Source: QAMH01 sp964435565
GTDB taxonomy: Bacteria > Actinomycetota > Coriobacteriia > Coriobacteriales > QAMH01
Reading direction: 5' to 3'
NCBI GenBank assembly: GCA_964435565.1
Contig: CAYSZR010000047.1
Location: 1-14,795, forward strand
DNA length: 14,795 bases
Below, piece after piece: positions 6,563-13,420 of the stretch. The notes under the pieces were generated by a model. The model was not told the DNA's origin and ran no database searches. It worked only from the letters and a program-made list of their open reading frames with translations. Numbering within the stretch: position 1 is the first letter of the stretch; every line of letters begins with the position of its first letter. A program made the translations under genes and the position numbers.

Positions 6563-7462
6563 TTAGATAAGGCCGGCTTGGTAGGGTTTGTTGCATTTAG
6601 GATTGCTCAAGGGGCAATTCTTATTGCATAACGTGCATGTTCCGCTTACGGTCGTGCTCGAGTTGCTCGACGATCCCGTATTGCTCGAACTGGTGCTGCT
6701 TGAGCTGGAACTGCTGGAGCTTGAACTGCTGGAGTTACTGGTTGAACTTGTGTTGGAGCTGCTGTTTGTGCTCGTGCCGGTCTCAGCGATAGCCTGATTA
6801 CCACGTTTGGTATTCACTTTCATCTCTGTTGGTGTTCCGGCGCTGCTTACAGATGAATCATCTGCTGTGGAAGCGGTGTTCGAACTTGTCGGTGTTTGCG
6901 TACTCGCATCGCCCATAAGACCGACGGCTTTGAGGCCCGCACCGCCGATGATGGCCGCACCCACAACGGCGACTGCCGTTACGCCCGTGTTGATGGCAGC
7001 TCGGCGTGAGGGGTCGTAGCTAATGTTCATTGCAGCTAACGCACTGGCCCAGTGTATGGCTAAATGCACGGCAGTTACGGCGCATAGTCCATACGAGCTG
7101 ATGGTATGGATGGCGACAAGAACGCTATAGAAAGTGCCGGTAAACATGAAGCCAGTGAACGAGGTAAGAATCTGGCTGATGGCAATCGACGTCACGATAA
7201 GCGCGATCATGAACACGGCAAGCATAATGACGAGCGCGAGCTGGAATTTATGAAGGCCCTTCAGGCGCTTGCCATTCGAGATCTTGCGTGCCGTCGTTTT
7301 CATCCAGGGCTTAGAAAGCGCAAGATGCACTGCGACCGAGCTGAAAAAGACCGCTCCAACGACCTCATGCAGAAAATCTCCTGTGAGTTGAAAGAACTTC
7401 TCGAAGACGATCATGATCGTCAGAACGATGTCGAGAAGAAGTTTTCCGCGCAGCTTTGCCAT
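6563..7462 (-). CDS. DUF4405 membrane cytochrome b-like protein with Ser-rich linker and C-terminal Cys motif
   Basis: The protein has 299 residues from ATG 7462, chosen because AGGAAA lies about 6 bases upstream and the protein then opens with a basic end and helix 1. Four helices (about 8-30, 33-50, 74-97, 112-137) match DUF4405. Two pairs of histidines, His32/His46 and His119/His133, have identical 13-residue spacing, the arrangement used to hold two b hemes in four-helix bundles. A fifth helix (about 149-172) would place the rest outside the cell. That tail is rich in Ser, Thr and Asn, with 13 consecutive serines (codons 6695-6733), and ends in a CX2CX3CX6C motif (Cys276, 279, 283, 290) whose CxxCxxxCP part resembles an Fe-S ligand set. 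The inferred role is electron transfer across the membrane. Partners and the cofactor of the tail are unknown. A longer in-frame reading to 7558 exists but has no hydrophobic or family sequence. Confidence 0.82.
   Translation of the reverse strand: MAKLRGKLLLDIVLTIMIVFEKFFQLTGDFLHEVVGAVFFSSVAVHLALSKPWMKTTARKISNGKRLKGLHKFQLALVIMLAVFMIALIVTSIAISQILTSFTGFMFTGTFYSVLVAIHTISSYGLCAVTAVHLAIHWASALAAMNISYDPSRRAAINTGVTAVAVVGAAIIGGAGLKAVGLMGDASTQTPTSSNTASTADDSSVSSAGTPTEMKVNTKRGNQAIAETGTSTNSSSNTSSTSNSSSSSSSSSSSSSTSSSNTGSSSNSSTTVSGTCTLCNKNCPLSNPKCNKPYQAGLI
6693..6737 (-). repeat. 15-bp imperfect tandem repeat encoding poly-serine
   Basis: About three copies of a 15-base unit lie in the DUF4405 gene. The best pair, 6708-6722 and 6723-6737, share GAACTGCTGGAG exactly; the copy at 6693-6707 matches at 11 of 15 positions. 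The unit equals five codons, so gain or loss of a copy keeps the frame and only changes linker length. Serine is written with mixed AGC, AGT, TCC and TCA codons. Confidence 0.7.
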
Positions 7463-7590
7463 TGCTTTTCCTGTTCCGTTTCGCCCCGATGCGCATAGTC
7501 GCTGTGGGGGATTGATACGTACTGTATAAAACGCAGCTGAATTCATCCTGAAACTCAATAAGAGCGGCGGTGGAAGCGCCCGGCGGGGTC

Positions 7591-7619
7591 TTTGCGTAAA
7601 GCGTGTGGGCGGTTACAAT
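7591..7619 (+). promoter_or_regulatory. Candidate promoter for the arylamine N-acetyltransferase gene
   Basis: A TACAAT -10 (7614-7619) is preceded, 17 bases upstream, by a weak TTTGCG -35 (7591-7596; TTGCGT with 16 bases is the alternative register). It lies 35 bases before the ATG at 7655, in the 192-base gap between two divergent genes. No equally good promoter was found for the opposite gene. Confidence 0.4.
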
Positions 7620-7654
7620 GATTCGGCTATCAGTATGTTCAGGAGAGGACGGCC

Positions 7655-8428
7655 ATGAACGATCAGCAATTGACCGAGTACCTGCAGCGCATCGGCCTAG
7701 ACGAGAAGCCCCCCTGCACTGTCGAGGGCCTTACTGCCATTCAGCACGCGCATCTTGAGAACGTGCCGTTCGAATGTCTCGACATCTTTGCCGCCCCTGT
7801 GATATTGAAAACCGACGAGGCCTCGTTGTTCGATAAAATCGTGAAGCGTCGACGGGGCGGCATCTGCTACGAAGTCGGTTATCTTTACGCCTCCGCTTTG
7901 CGCGTGCTTGGGTTTGACGTGCGCATAATGGGTGCTCGCGTGTTTGATTATGGGACCGACTACGATCATGTGTTCTTGATGGTCGCAGATCCGGAAGACC
8001 CGTATGGATTGCCACTGATAACCGATGTCGGGTTTGCGCGAAACTTTGCACGGCCGTTGCGGTTTGAGCCCTATACGATGCAAAACGACGGGTTTGACGA
8101 TTATTTCATTCGCGTCGAGGTCGAAGATGTCGATACACGCTATCGCATCTTGAAGATGAACGGAGACAGCGAGGAAAGCGTATTCTCGTTCAGAGACGTC
8201 ACGCGTACGCCGAGAAGTTTTACTGCGCGCTGTAACTTCTATTCGACAAACGACGAGTCGCGTTTTCGCCGCGGTGCGTTGGTGAGCATCGATTCTTCAA
8301 GCGGTCGCAAGACGCTGTCGACGCATCATTTCATCGAAATACGTGATGGCGTGCGTATCGAGCGAGAAATCGAATATCCTGGCGAATTCAATACCCTGCT
8401 CAAGACTGTTTTCAAGCTTGATCTCTGA
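7655..8428 (+). CDS. nat: Arylamine N-acetyltransferase
   Basis: The protein has 257 residues, close to the 270-280 usual for the family. It carries the hallmark RRGGICYE loop with catalytic Cys71, then His105 in DYDHVF and Asp124 in ITDVGF, which form the Cys-His-Asp triad. The N-terminal segment LTAIQHAHLENVPFE is also typical. The enzyme moves an acetyl group from acetyl-CoA to arylamines, arylhydrazines or related amines through a Cys thioester. In gut bacteria it can acetylate aromatic drugs, though the natural substrate is unknown here. The start is supported by a strong AGGAGAGGA ribosome site 5 bases upstream. It converges on the NAD(P)HX epimerase gene with only 15 bases between stops and no visible terminator. 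Confidence 0.95.
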   Translation: MNDQQLTEYLQRIGLDEKPPCTVEGLTAIQHAHLENVPFECLDIFAAPVILKTDEASLFDKIVKRRRGGICYEVGYLYASALRVLGFDVRIMGARVFDYGTDYDHVFLMVADPEDPYGLPLITDVGFARNFARPLRFEPYTMQNDGFDDYFIRVEVEDVDTRYRILKMNGDSEESVFSFRDVTRTPRSFTARCNFYSTNDESRFRRGALVSIDSSSGRKTLSTHHFIEIRDGVRIEREIEYPGEFNTLLKTVFKLDL

Positions 8429-8443
8429 ATGAGCGATTAACGG

Positions 8444-9136
8444 CTACTCGATTCCCAGCGGTGCGAGAAAGATGCGACCGGCATGTTCCTTGCCTTCCCG
8501 GCTGGTCAGACCGGGCTTTACCGCGAGCATCGTTACCGTGTAGTCAGCCTTGATAGTGGGCAGTGCACAAGTTCCGTCTTGCGCTGAAAGCCCGCTTGGA
8601 ACATCGGCTGAAAAAATCCAGGATCCTCGTTGACGCGCTTCGTTGGCAAGTTTGATCCAGGTGTCATACGGTGCACGTACGACGTCGCCTGAAAACCCCG
8701 TGCCCAAAACGGCGTCGATGATGGCGTCTGAGTGACGCATGATGTCCTCGATCTTCTCGGCGTCAGGGTCAACATAGACAAGAATCGGCAGATCACGTTC
8801 CTTGATCGCCTCCATGGTCTGGCATGCAGCATCGTGGGCAGGCTGCGTTGTGATGTCTTGCGCTTCGCGTTTGGTGATGATGCGGACTTGCGCTCCTGCC
8901 AAAGCCAGTAAACGGGCGACGACCCAGCCGTCACCGCCGTTATTGCCTGATCCTGCTAGGACCGTGACGCTATCAGAAGATGCGAATGCGTGCTCGTGCA
9001 CGCACGAGACGATCGCTTCGCCTGCCCGTTTCATCAGTTCGCCGAGCGATGTCCCTTCTGAGGAGATGCGCTGTTCAAGAGCTGTGACATCGGCGACGTC
9101 CATCACGGGTTCGAGAGTCTCGCAAAGCGTGTCCAT
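8444..9136 (-). CDS. nnrE: NAD(P)H-hydrate epimerase (YjeF N-terminal domain protein)
   Basis: The protein has 230 residues and is a complete YjeF_N domain. It contains LMKRAGEAI, the glycine-rich loop AGSGNNGGDG (61-70), IIDAVLGTGFSG with Asp141, the ADVPSGL segment (177-183) and the late LAVKPGL segment with Lys207, ending AGRIFLAPLGIE. It interconverts the R and S forms of hydrated NADH and NADPH so that the dehydratase can repair them. In many bacteria this domain is fused to the ADP/ATP-dependent dehydratase (Nnr). Here the frame stops where the second domain would begin, and no dehydratase gene lies in the window. The start is supported by AAAGGT 5 bases upstream. It is divergent from the PF06541 gene, with a 103-base gap. 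Confidence 0.93.
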   Translation of the reverse strand: MDTLCETLEPVMDVADVTALEQRISSEGTSLGELMKRAGEAIVSCVHEHAFASSDSVTVLAGSGNNGGDGWVVARLLALAGAQVRIITKREAQDITTQPAHDAACQTMEAIKERDLPILVYVDPDAEKIEDIMRHSDAIIDAVLGTGFSGDVVRAPYDTWIKLANEARQRGSWIFSADVPSGLSAQDGTCALPTIKADYTVTMLAVKPGLTSREGKEHAGRIFLAPLGIE

Positions 9137-9187
9137 AGCTACCTTTCGTATATGTGGTGCAGGCTTGTGTATGTACCCATGGTATCA

Positions 9188-9216
9188 TTGCGACGATTGT
9201 GGGGCGTACATAAGAT
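9188..9216 (+). promoter_or_regulatory. Candidate promoter for the PF06541 membrane protein gene
   Basis: TTGCGA (9188-9193) and TAAGAT (9211-9216) are separated by 17 bases and lie 24 bases before the GTG at 9240, in the divergent gap 9137-9239. Each hexamer matches consensus at about four of six positions, so this is a modest candidate. Confidence 0.35.
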
Positions 9217-9239
9217 GAGCTGGGAAAGAGGCCTTTTTT

Positions 9240-10556
9240 GTGAGCAGGGCGAAGCATTCGAATAAGACGGATAGACATAAGCAGATACCTCTTTCAGCAC
9301 GCCCCAATGCATTTGCGCGGATTAAAGATGTTGAAGAAAACATCGAGGAACGCGTTGAGGAAAGGCAGGCACGTCAAGCTCGTGAAAGCGAGGAAGAAAA
9401 GATCCTGCCAGCAAAGCTTCCCAAGGCGAATCGCGTTATAGCCATACTCGTCCTTCTTTCGCTGGGTATCACCGTTTTTCAGTTCGCGGCACAGCTTTAT
9501 TATGACTGGGATAATTTAAGCACCATGCTCACCGGCACGTTTGATGCGCATGGCAGTGTTGCAATCGCGTATTTTGTAATCGCGCTCATGAATTTCGTCG
9601 GTCTGATTTTGGTTATACGCTTCGACCATAACGGTAAAATATTCGAAGCGCGTATGGTCATTCGCGTTCTCGTTGTCCTTCTTATCGCAGGATTGCTTGC
9701 AAGCGTTGCACTCAACGGCGTTGTCTGGCTAGAGACCGCCTATTTATTTCAGTTTATCTGCGCTATTGCTTATCAGATCTATAACGATCCCAATCTGAAT
9801 CGGGTACCCGCGTTCAGAAACCCTTTCAAGGAAGGCAAAAGCGCACGGAAACAGGTTTATGAGCTCGACCCCGAGCGCCGCGGGTTCATTCCGCTTAATT
9901 TCTTCAATCTGTTCTGGATTTTCATGACGGCCTGCGTTTTGGGCCTGTGCATGGAGATGGTGTTTTGCCTGATGGTAAACCATGTATGGGCTGACCGAGC
10001 GGGGCTTTTATGGGGACCGTTTTCTCCCATTTACGGCCTGGGCGCCGTGCTTATGACTATCGTGCTCAATCGTTATTGGTATCGCAATGTTTTGATTATC
10101 TTCGCGGTCGCCGGGGTCATCGGCGCGGGATTCGAGTTCTTTGTATCCTGGTATATGCAAGCGGCGTTCGGCGTCATGGCCTGGGATTACAGCGGAAGTT
10201 TCTTGTCCCTTCAAGGACGTACCGACTTCGCGCACGCATGCGCTTGGGGTGCTTTGGGTGTGATGTGGATTCGTATTATCTTGCCCGAGGTCATGCGTAT
10301 CGTCGAACTGATTCAGTTAAAATGGCGCGCCACGATTACCATTGCGTTTCTTGTTTTCATGTTGGCGAATGGCATTATGACGATTATGTCACTTGACTGT
10401 TGGTCGCAGCGCGAAGCAGGTCTGCCCGTTGAAAGCGAGCGACAGGTCTGGTTTGCCGAACACTATGATGATCAGTTTATGCAGACCCGGTTTTCTACGA
10501 TGAGCCTGAGCCAGGAAAGCGCTTTGCGCGCGCAGCAAGCCGACGAACGCCAATAA
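9240..10556 (+). CDS. Polytopic membrane protein, putative ABC transporter permease-like family (PF06541)
   Basis: The protein has 438 residues and starts at GTG, with AGAGG 9 bases upstream. Residues 1-60 are charged and soluble, with a likely coiled coil around 33-55 (VEENIEERVEERQ). About eight hydrophobic segments follow from residue 63 to about 390. The C-terminal half carries the PF06541 signature: LCMEMVFCLMVN, RAGLLWGPFSPIYGLG, GAGFEFFVSWYMQ and WDYSGSF followed by LQGRTDF. This family is named for a putative ABC transporter link, but its true function is not established, and no ATPase or binding protein gene is adjacent. The 60-residue soluble tail ends with polar sequence. It is followed 95 bases later by def on the same strand. 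Confidence 0.82.
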   Translation: MSRAKHSNKTDRHKQIPLSARPNAFARIKDVEENIEERVEERQARQARESEEEKILPAKLPKANRVIAILVLLSLGITVFQFAAQLYYDWDNLSTMLTGTFDAHGSVAIAYFVIALMNFVGLILVIRFDHNGKIFEARMVIRVLVVLLIAGLLASVALNGVVWLETAYLFQFICAIAYQIYNDPNLNRVPAFRNPFKEGKSARKQVYELDPERRGFIPLNFFNLFWIFMTACVLGLCMEMVFCLMVNHVWADRAGLLWGPFSPIYGLGAVLMTIVLNRYWYRNVLIIFAVAGVIGAGFEFFVSWYMQAAFGVMAWDYSGSFLSLQGRTDFAHACAWGALGVMWIRIILPEVMRIVELIQLKWRATITIAFLVFMLANGIMTIMSLDCWSQREAGLPVESERQVWFAEHYDDQFMQTRFSTMSLSQESALRAQQADERQ

Positions 10557-10651
10557 TGACACTTGAAATGACGCGTTGTCGGCGGCAGGTCCCCCTCGCG
10601 TTCCTTTTTGGTACACTTGCACAGTTCATTTTTCCGAATCGAGGCTGCACC

Positions 10652-11191
10652 ATGCATATCTATATTTCACCCGATCCCGTCTTGCGCGAGGTTTGCGAAC
10701 CGGTCGAGATTGGCGATAAGACAATGAAACGCACTGCCAAGCAGATGCTGAAAGAAATGTACAAGGCAGACGGCGTGGGCCTTGCGGCGCCGCAGGTCGG
10801 CCTTTTGAAACGCCTCGTCGTTATCGACACAACCTATGTTCAAGAAGATGAAGACGGCAAACCGTTGGGCAAGAAGCCGCTTGTCATGATTAACCCTGAA
10901 ATCGTCGATCATTCCGAAGAGCAATATGATTCAAGCGAGGGCTGCCTTTCGCTGCCGGGCATTTCCGTTGGCGTGAAGCGCTGGGCATGGGTCAAGGTGA
11001 AGTGCTACGACGCGGATTATACTGTCAACGAATATGAGGGTGATGGTCTGTTTGGCTGCTGTATTCAGCATGAGCTCGACCATCTCGATGGCATAACGCT
11101 TTTCGAGCGCGCCGAACCCATTGCAAGGATCAAGGCGCTTGAAGCGTATAAAGCCGCAGCTGAACGCGGTGCGCGTCCGGGGGATTGCTAG
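10652..11191 (+). CDS. def: Peptide deformylase
   Basis: The protein has 179 residues. It removes the formyl group from the N-terminal methionine of nascent proteins using a metal ion. All three family motifs are intact: GVGLAAPQVG, EGCLSLPG with metal ligand Cys98, and QHELDHLDG with His140, Glu141 and His144. The frame is open back to 10556, but ATG 10652 is the right start: it follows GAGG by 7 bases and begins with MHIYISPDPVLREVC, as deformylases do. fmt follows after 36 bases. The pairing of def with fmt is conserved because the two act on opposite sides of the formyl-methionine cycle. Confidence 0.97.
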   Translation: MHIYISPDPVLREVCEPVEIGDKTMKRTAKQMLKEMYKADGVGLAAPQVGLLKRLVVIDTTYVQEDEDGKPLGKKPLVMINPEIVDHSEEQYDSSEGCLSLPGISVGVKRWAWVKVKCYDADYTVNEYEGDGLFGCCIQHELDHLDGITLFERAEPIARIKALEAYKAAAERGARPGDC

Positions 11192-11227
11192 TTTGGATTT
11201 GCAACGTATACGCGAAGGGGGCGCGCA

Positions 11228-12187
11228 GTGAATATCGTCTTCATGGGCTCGCCGTCGTTTGCGCTGCCCGCACTTGATAAGCTTGCCGAAGCACCGGAAC
11301 ACAGGGTGCTTGCGGTCTGCACGCGCCCCGATGCTCCCGCCGGCCGCGGCAGCAAAATGCAGCCGACGCTTGTCAAAATGCGTGCCCAAGAGTTGGGTAT
11401 TCCCGTCATCGCACCGCAAAATCCGCGCGACCCAGCAGTTATAGCCCAGTTGAGGGCGCTTGCCCCTGACATAATCGTCGTGGCGGCTTACGGTGGCTTG
11501 CTCAACCGCGAGGTATTGGATATTCCCCGCTATGGCTGTGTGAACGTCCACTGTTCGCTTTTGCCGCGCTGGCGTGGCGCGGCTCCGGTTCAGCGCGCGA
11601 TTCTGGATGGCGACGATATTGCGGGCGTCTGCATCATGCAGATGGACGAAGGCTTGGATACCGGCCCGTATCACACGGTCGGTTCTGTCGAGATCGCAAG
11701 CAAGACGACTGAGGAGCTGCTTGGACAACTTGCTGAAATCGGTGCAGAGGGCATGCTGAACGCTCTCCCGCAGATCGAGGACGAAACCTTTGAGTGGGTT
11801 ACGCAAGATGAGGGGTCTGTCACCTATGCAGAAAAGGTAGGTAAAGACGAGACCCTGCTGCGACCGGGTCTCACCAATGCCGAATTTCTTCGTCGCGTGC
11901 AGGCTTCATCGCACCGGACACCTTCGCGTTGTGTCGTATGCGGCAAGAAAGTCACCATTCTTCGGGCGCATCCTGCGGATCATGTGCTTGCGCAAGGCCA
12001 GGTCGTGCTTGAAAAGAAGCATATTTTCCTGGGTCTGAAGGGCCGAGCCGTCGAACTCGACGTCGTCAAACCGGAAAACAAGCGTGAAATGCCGGCCAAG
12101 GCATGGATAGCAGGCTTGCACGGGACCGATGAACTGACCTGGGGCGTATTGCCCGAGTACTATCACAAGCTTCCGGTCTATGGCTAG
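11228..12187 (+). CDS. fmt: Methionyl-tRNA formyltransferase
   Basis: The protein has 319 residues, the usual length. It formylates the methionine on initiator tRNA using 10-formyl-tetrahydrofolate. It starts at GTG, with AAGGGGG about 7 bases upstream and the expected beginning MNIVFMGSPSFALPAL. Catalytic residues are Asn106 and His108 (VNVHCSLLPRWRGAAP) and Asp144 (MDEGLDTGPY), matching Asn108, His110 and Asp146 of the E. coli enzyme. The C-terminal tRNA-binding domain is complete. The last 8 bases overlap the start of the rsmB-like gene, which suggests coupled translation. Confidence 0.97.
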   Translation: MNIVFMGSPSFALPALDKLAEAPEHRVLAVCTRPDAPAGRGSKMQPTLVKMRAQELGIPVIAPQNPRDPAVIAQLRALAPDIIVVAAYGGLLNREVLDIPRYGCVNVHCSLLPRWRGAAPVQRAILDGDDIAGVCIMQMDEGLDTGPYHTVGSVEIASKTTEELLGQLAEIGAEGMLNALPQIEDETFEWVTQDEGSVTYAEKVGKDETLLRPGLTNAEFLRRVQASSHRTPSRCVVCGKKVTILRAHPADHVLAQGQVVLEKKHIFLGLKGRAVELDVVKPENKREMPAKAWIAGLHGTDELTWGVLPEYYHKLPVYG

Positions 12188-13385
12188 CAAGCGACCTGAA
12201 AAGGCAACACCTGCCAGGGTTTTAGCCTTGCAGCTTACGCGTGACGTCAGGTTGCGCGATGCCTATTTACGCGAACTTGTCGATGCGCAGAGGTCGGAAA
12301 CCACGTTTCCCGCAGAGGAGTTTGCATTTGCGCAGGTGTTGGCTTTTGGCGTCGTAATGTGTTCCGGGACGCTCGACGAACTTATAAACCGCAACCTCTC
12401 GTCTTTGCATGATATCAAGCCAAAAGTACGCGATGCGCTTCGTATCTCTGCCTACGAGTTGCTGTTCTTGCATAAGCCCGATCACGTCGTCGTTGACCAG
12501 GGCGTTGAGCTCGTTCGCCACGTGACGCCACGCGCTGCTGGACTTGCAAATGCGGTGCTCCGTAAGATGATCGCCGATGCGCAACAGTTCCCGTGGGGTG
12601 ATCCGACAATAGACGACGACGCTTTTGCCCGCTCTGTCGGTATGCCGCAATGGATATGCACGCGTTTGATTGCGCAGTACGGACGCGGTCAGGCAGCCGA
12701 TATCTTACAGGCGTGTCTTGCGTCTGCGCCTACCTATTTGCGCGAAAATCCGTTTATTCCGGATGAACCCTATGCATGCGACCTGTCCGCGCAGCATGTC
12801 GCTTCCCTTGTGCCGCTTGACGGTATGATTCTCGAGATAGGCGCAGGAAGGGGCACCAAGACGATGCTTCTTGAATCGCGGGCGCTTGAGACGTTGGGAC
12901 ATACGGTTCCCATTCATGCAGTCGATTTGCATGAATACCGCAAACATTTGCTCGAGCAGCGCATGGATCAAAATGGGATTGAGGGTGTCGTCGCCCATGT
13001 GGGTGATGCGCGCAACCTTGATGCGATTGAGGGGTTGCCGACAGCTTTCGAAAGCGCGCTTGTGGACGCCCCTTGTTCTGGAACGGGCACACTTCGACGT
13101 CATCCAGAGATCCGCTGGCGCTTAACACCTCACGATGTCGACGAGCTTGCAGGCCTTCAACTTGCGCTGCTGCGTTCAACGGCGATGCGCATGGCGCCGG
13201 GCGCTCTATTGGTGTACGCGACCTGCAGTATCTTTGAAGAAGAAAACCAGCAGGTAGTCGACGCGTTTTTGGCGAGTCCGGACATGGGGGAGTGGCAGAG
13301 GGTGGAAAAGGACTTCCAGTCGCTGCCGCAGCTTGGTGGACCCGACGGACATTTCGCCTGCATTCTGCGCCGTGGGGTACAATAA
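12180..13385 (+). CDS. rsmB: RsmB/Sun-like 16S rRNA (cytosine-5)-methyltransferase, short form
   Basis: The protein has 401 residues. The N-terminal NusB-like RNA-binding domain (about 10-145, including GLANAVLRKM) is followed by a SAM-dependent methyltransferase domain. Motif IV (DAPCSGTGTLRRHPEIRW, Cys299) and motif VI (YATCS, Cys349) keep both cysteines used for base attack and release. Two things are unusual. The segment between LREN and the SAQ motif (DLSAQHVA) is about 10 residues instead of about 50 in E. coli RsmB, so the small RNA-binding subdomain is largely missing. The cofactor loop is GAGRGTKT in place of CAAPGGKT. The target is probably rRNA, but C967 of 16S rRNA cannot be assumed. 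The ATG overlaps the end of fmt, and no strong ribosome site is seen. Confidence 0.85.
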   Translation: MASKRPEKATPARVLALQLTRDVRLRDAYLRELVDAQRSETTFPAEEFAFAQVLAFGVVMCSGTLDELINRNLSSLHDIKPKVRDALRISAYELLFLHKPDHVVVDQGVELVRHVTPRAAGLANAVLRKMIADAQQFPWGDPTIDDDAFARSVGMPQWICTRLIAQYGRGQAADILQACLASAPTYLRENPFIPDEPYACDLSAQHVASLVPLDGMILEIGAGRGTKTMLLESRALETLGHTVPIHAVDLHEYRKHLLEQRMDQNGIEGVVAHVGDARNLDAIEGLPTAFESALVDAPCSGTGTLRRHPEIRWRLTPHDVDELAGLQLALLRSTAMRMAPGALLVYATCSIFEEENQQVVDAFLASPDMGEWQRVEKDFQSLPQLGGPDGHFACILRRGVQ

Positions 13386-13420
13386 TCTACAAGCGACTCA
13401 TTCCAACCGAAGGAGCGGCA

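Noticed and set aside
6588..6797. Leucine/valine/glutamate-rich plus-strand frame of 69 residues
   Set aside because: It is the antisense reading of the serine-rich repeat and looks repetitive only for that reason.
7463..7558. N-terminal extension of the DUF4405 protein
   Set aside because: The extra 32 residues are polar with no family match, and ATG 7462 has an AGGAAA ribosome site.
10556..10651. N-terminal extension of peptide deformylase
   Set aside because: The frame is open, but the extra residues do not resemble the family and the ATG at 10652 has a proper ribosome site and the conserved start.
10931..11806. A 291-residue open frame on the minus strand
   Set aside because: It lies wholly opposite def and fmt, whose catalytic motifs are intact. 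Its translation is arginine- and histidine-rich with no recognisable domain, as expected of an antisense shadow.
13292..13420. N-terminal extension of fructose-bisphosphatase
   Set aside because: It overlaps rsmB and has no family sequence, while ATG 13421 follows AAGGAG by 5 bases.
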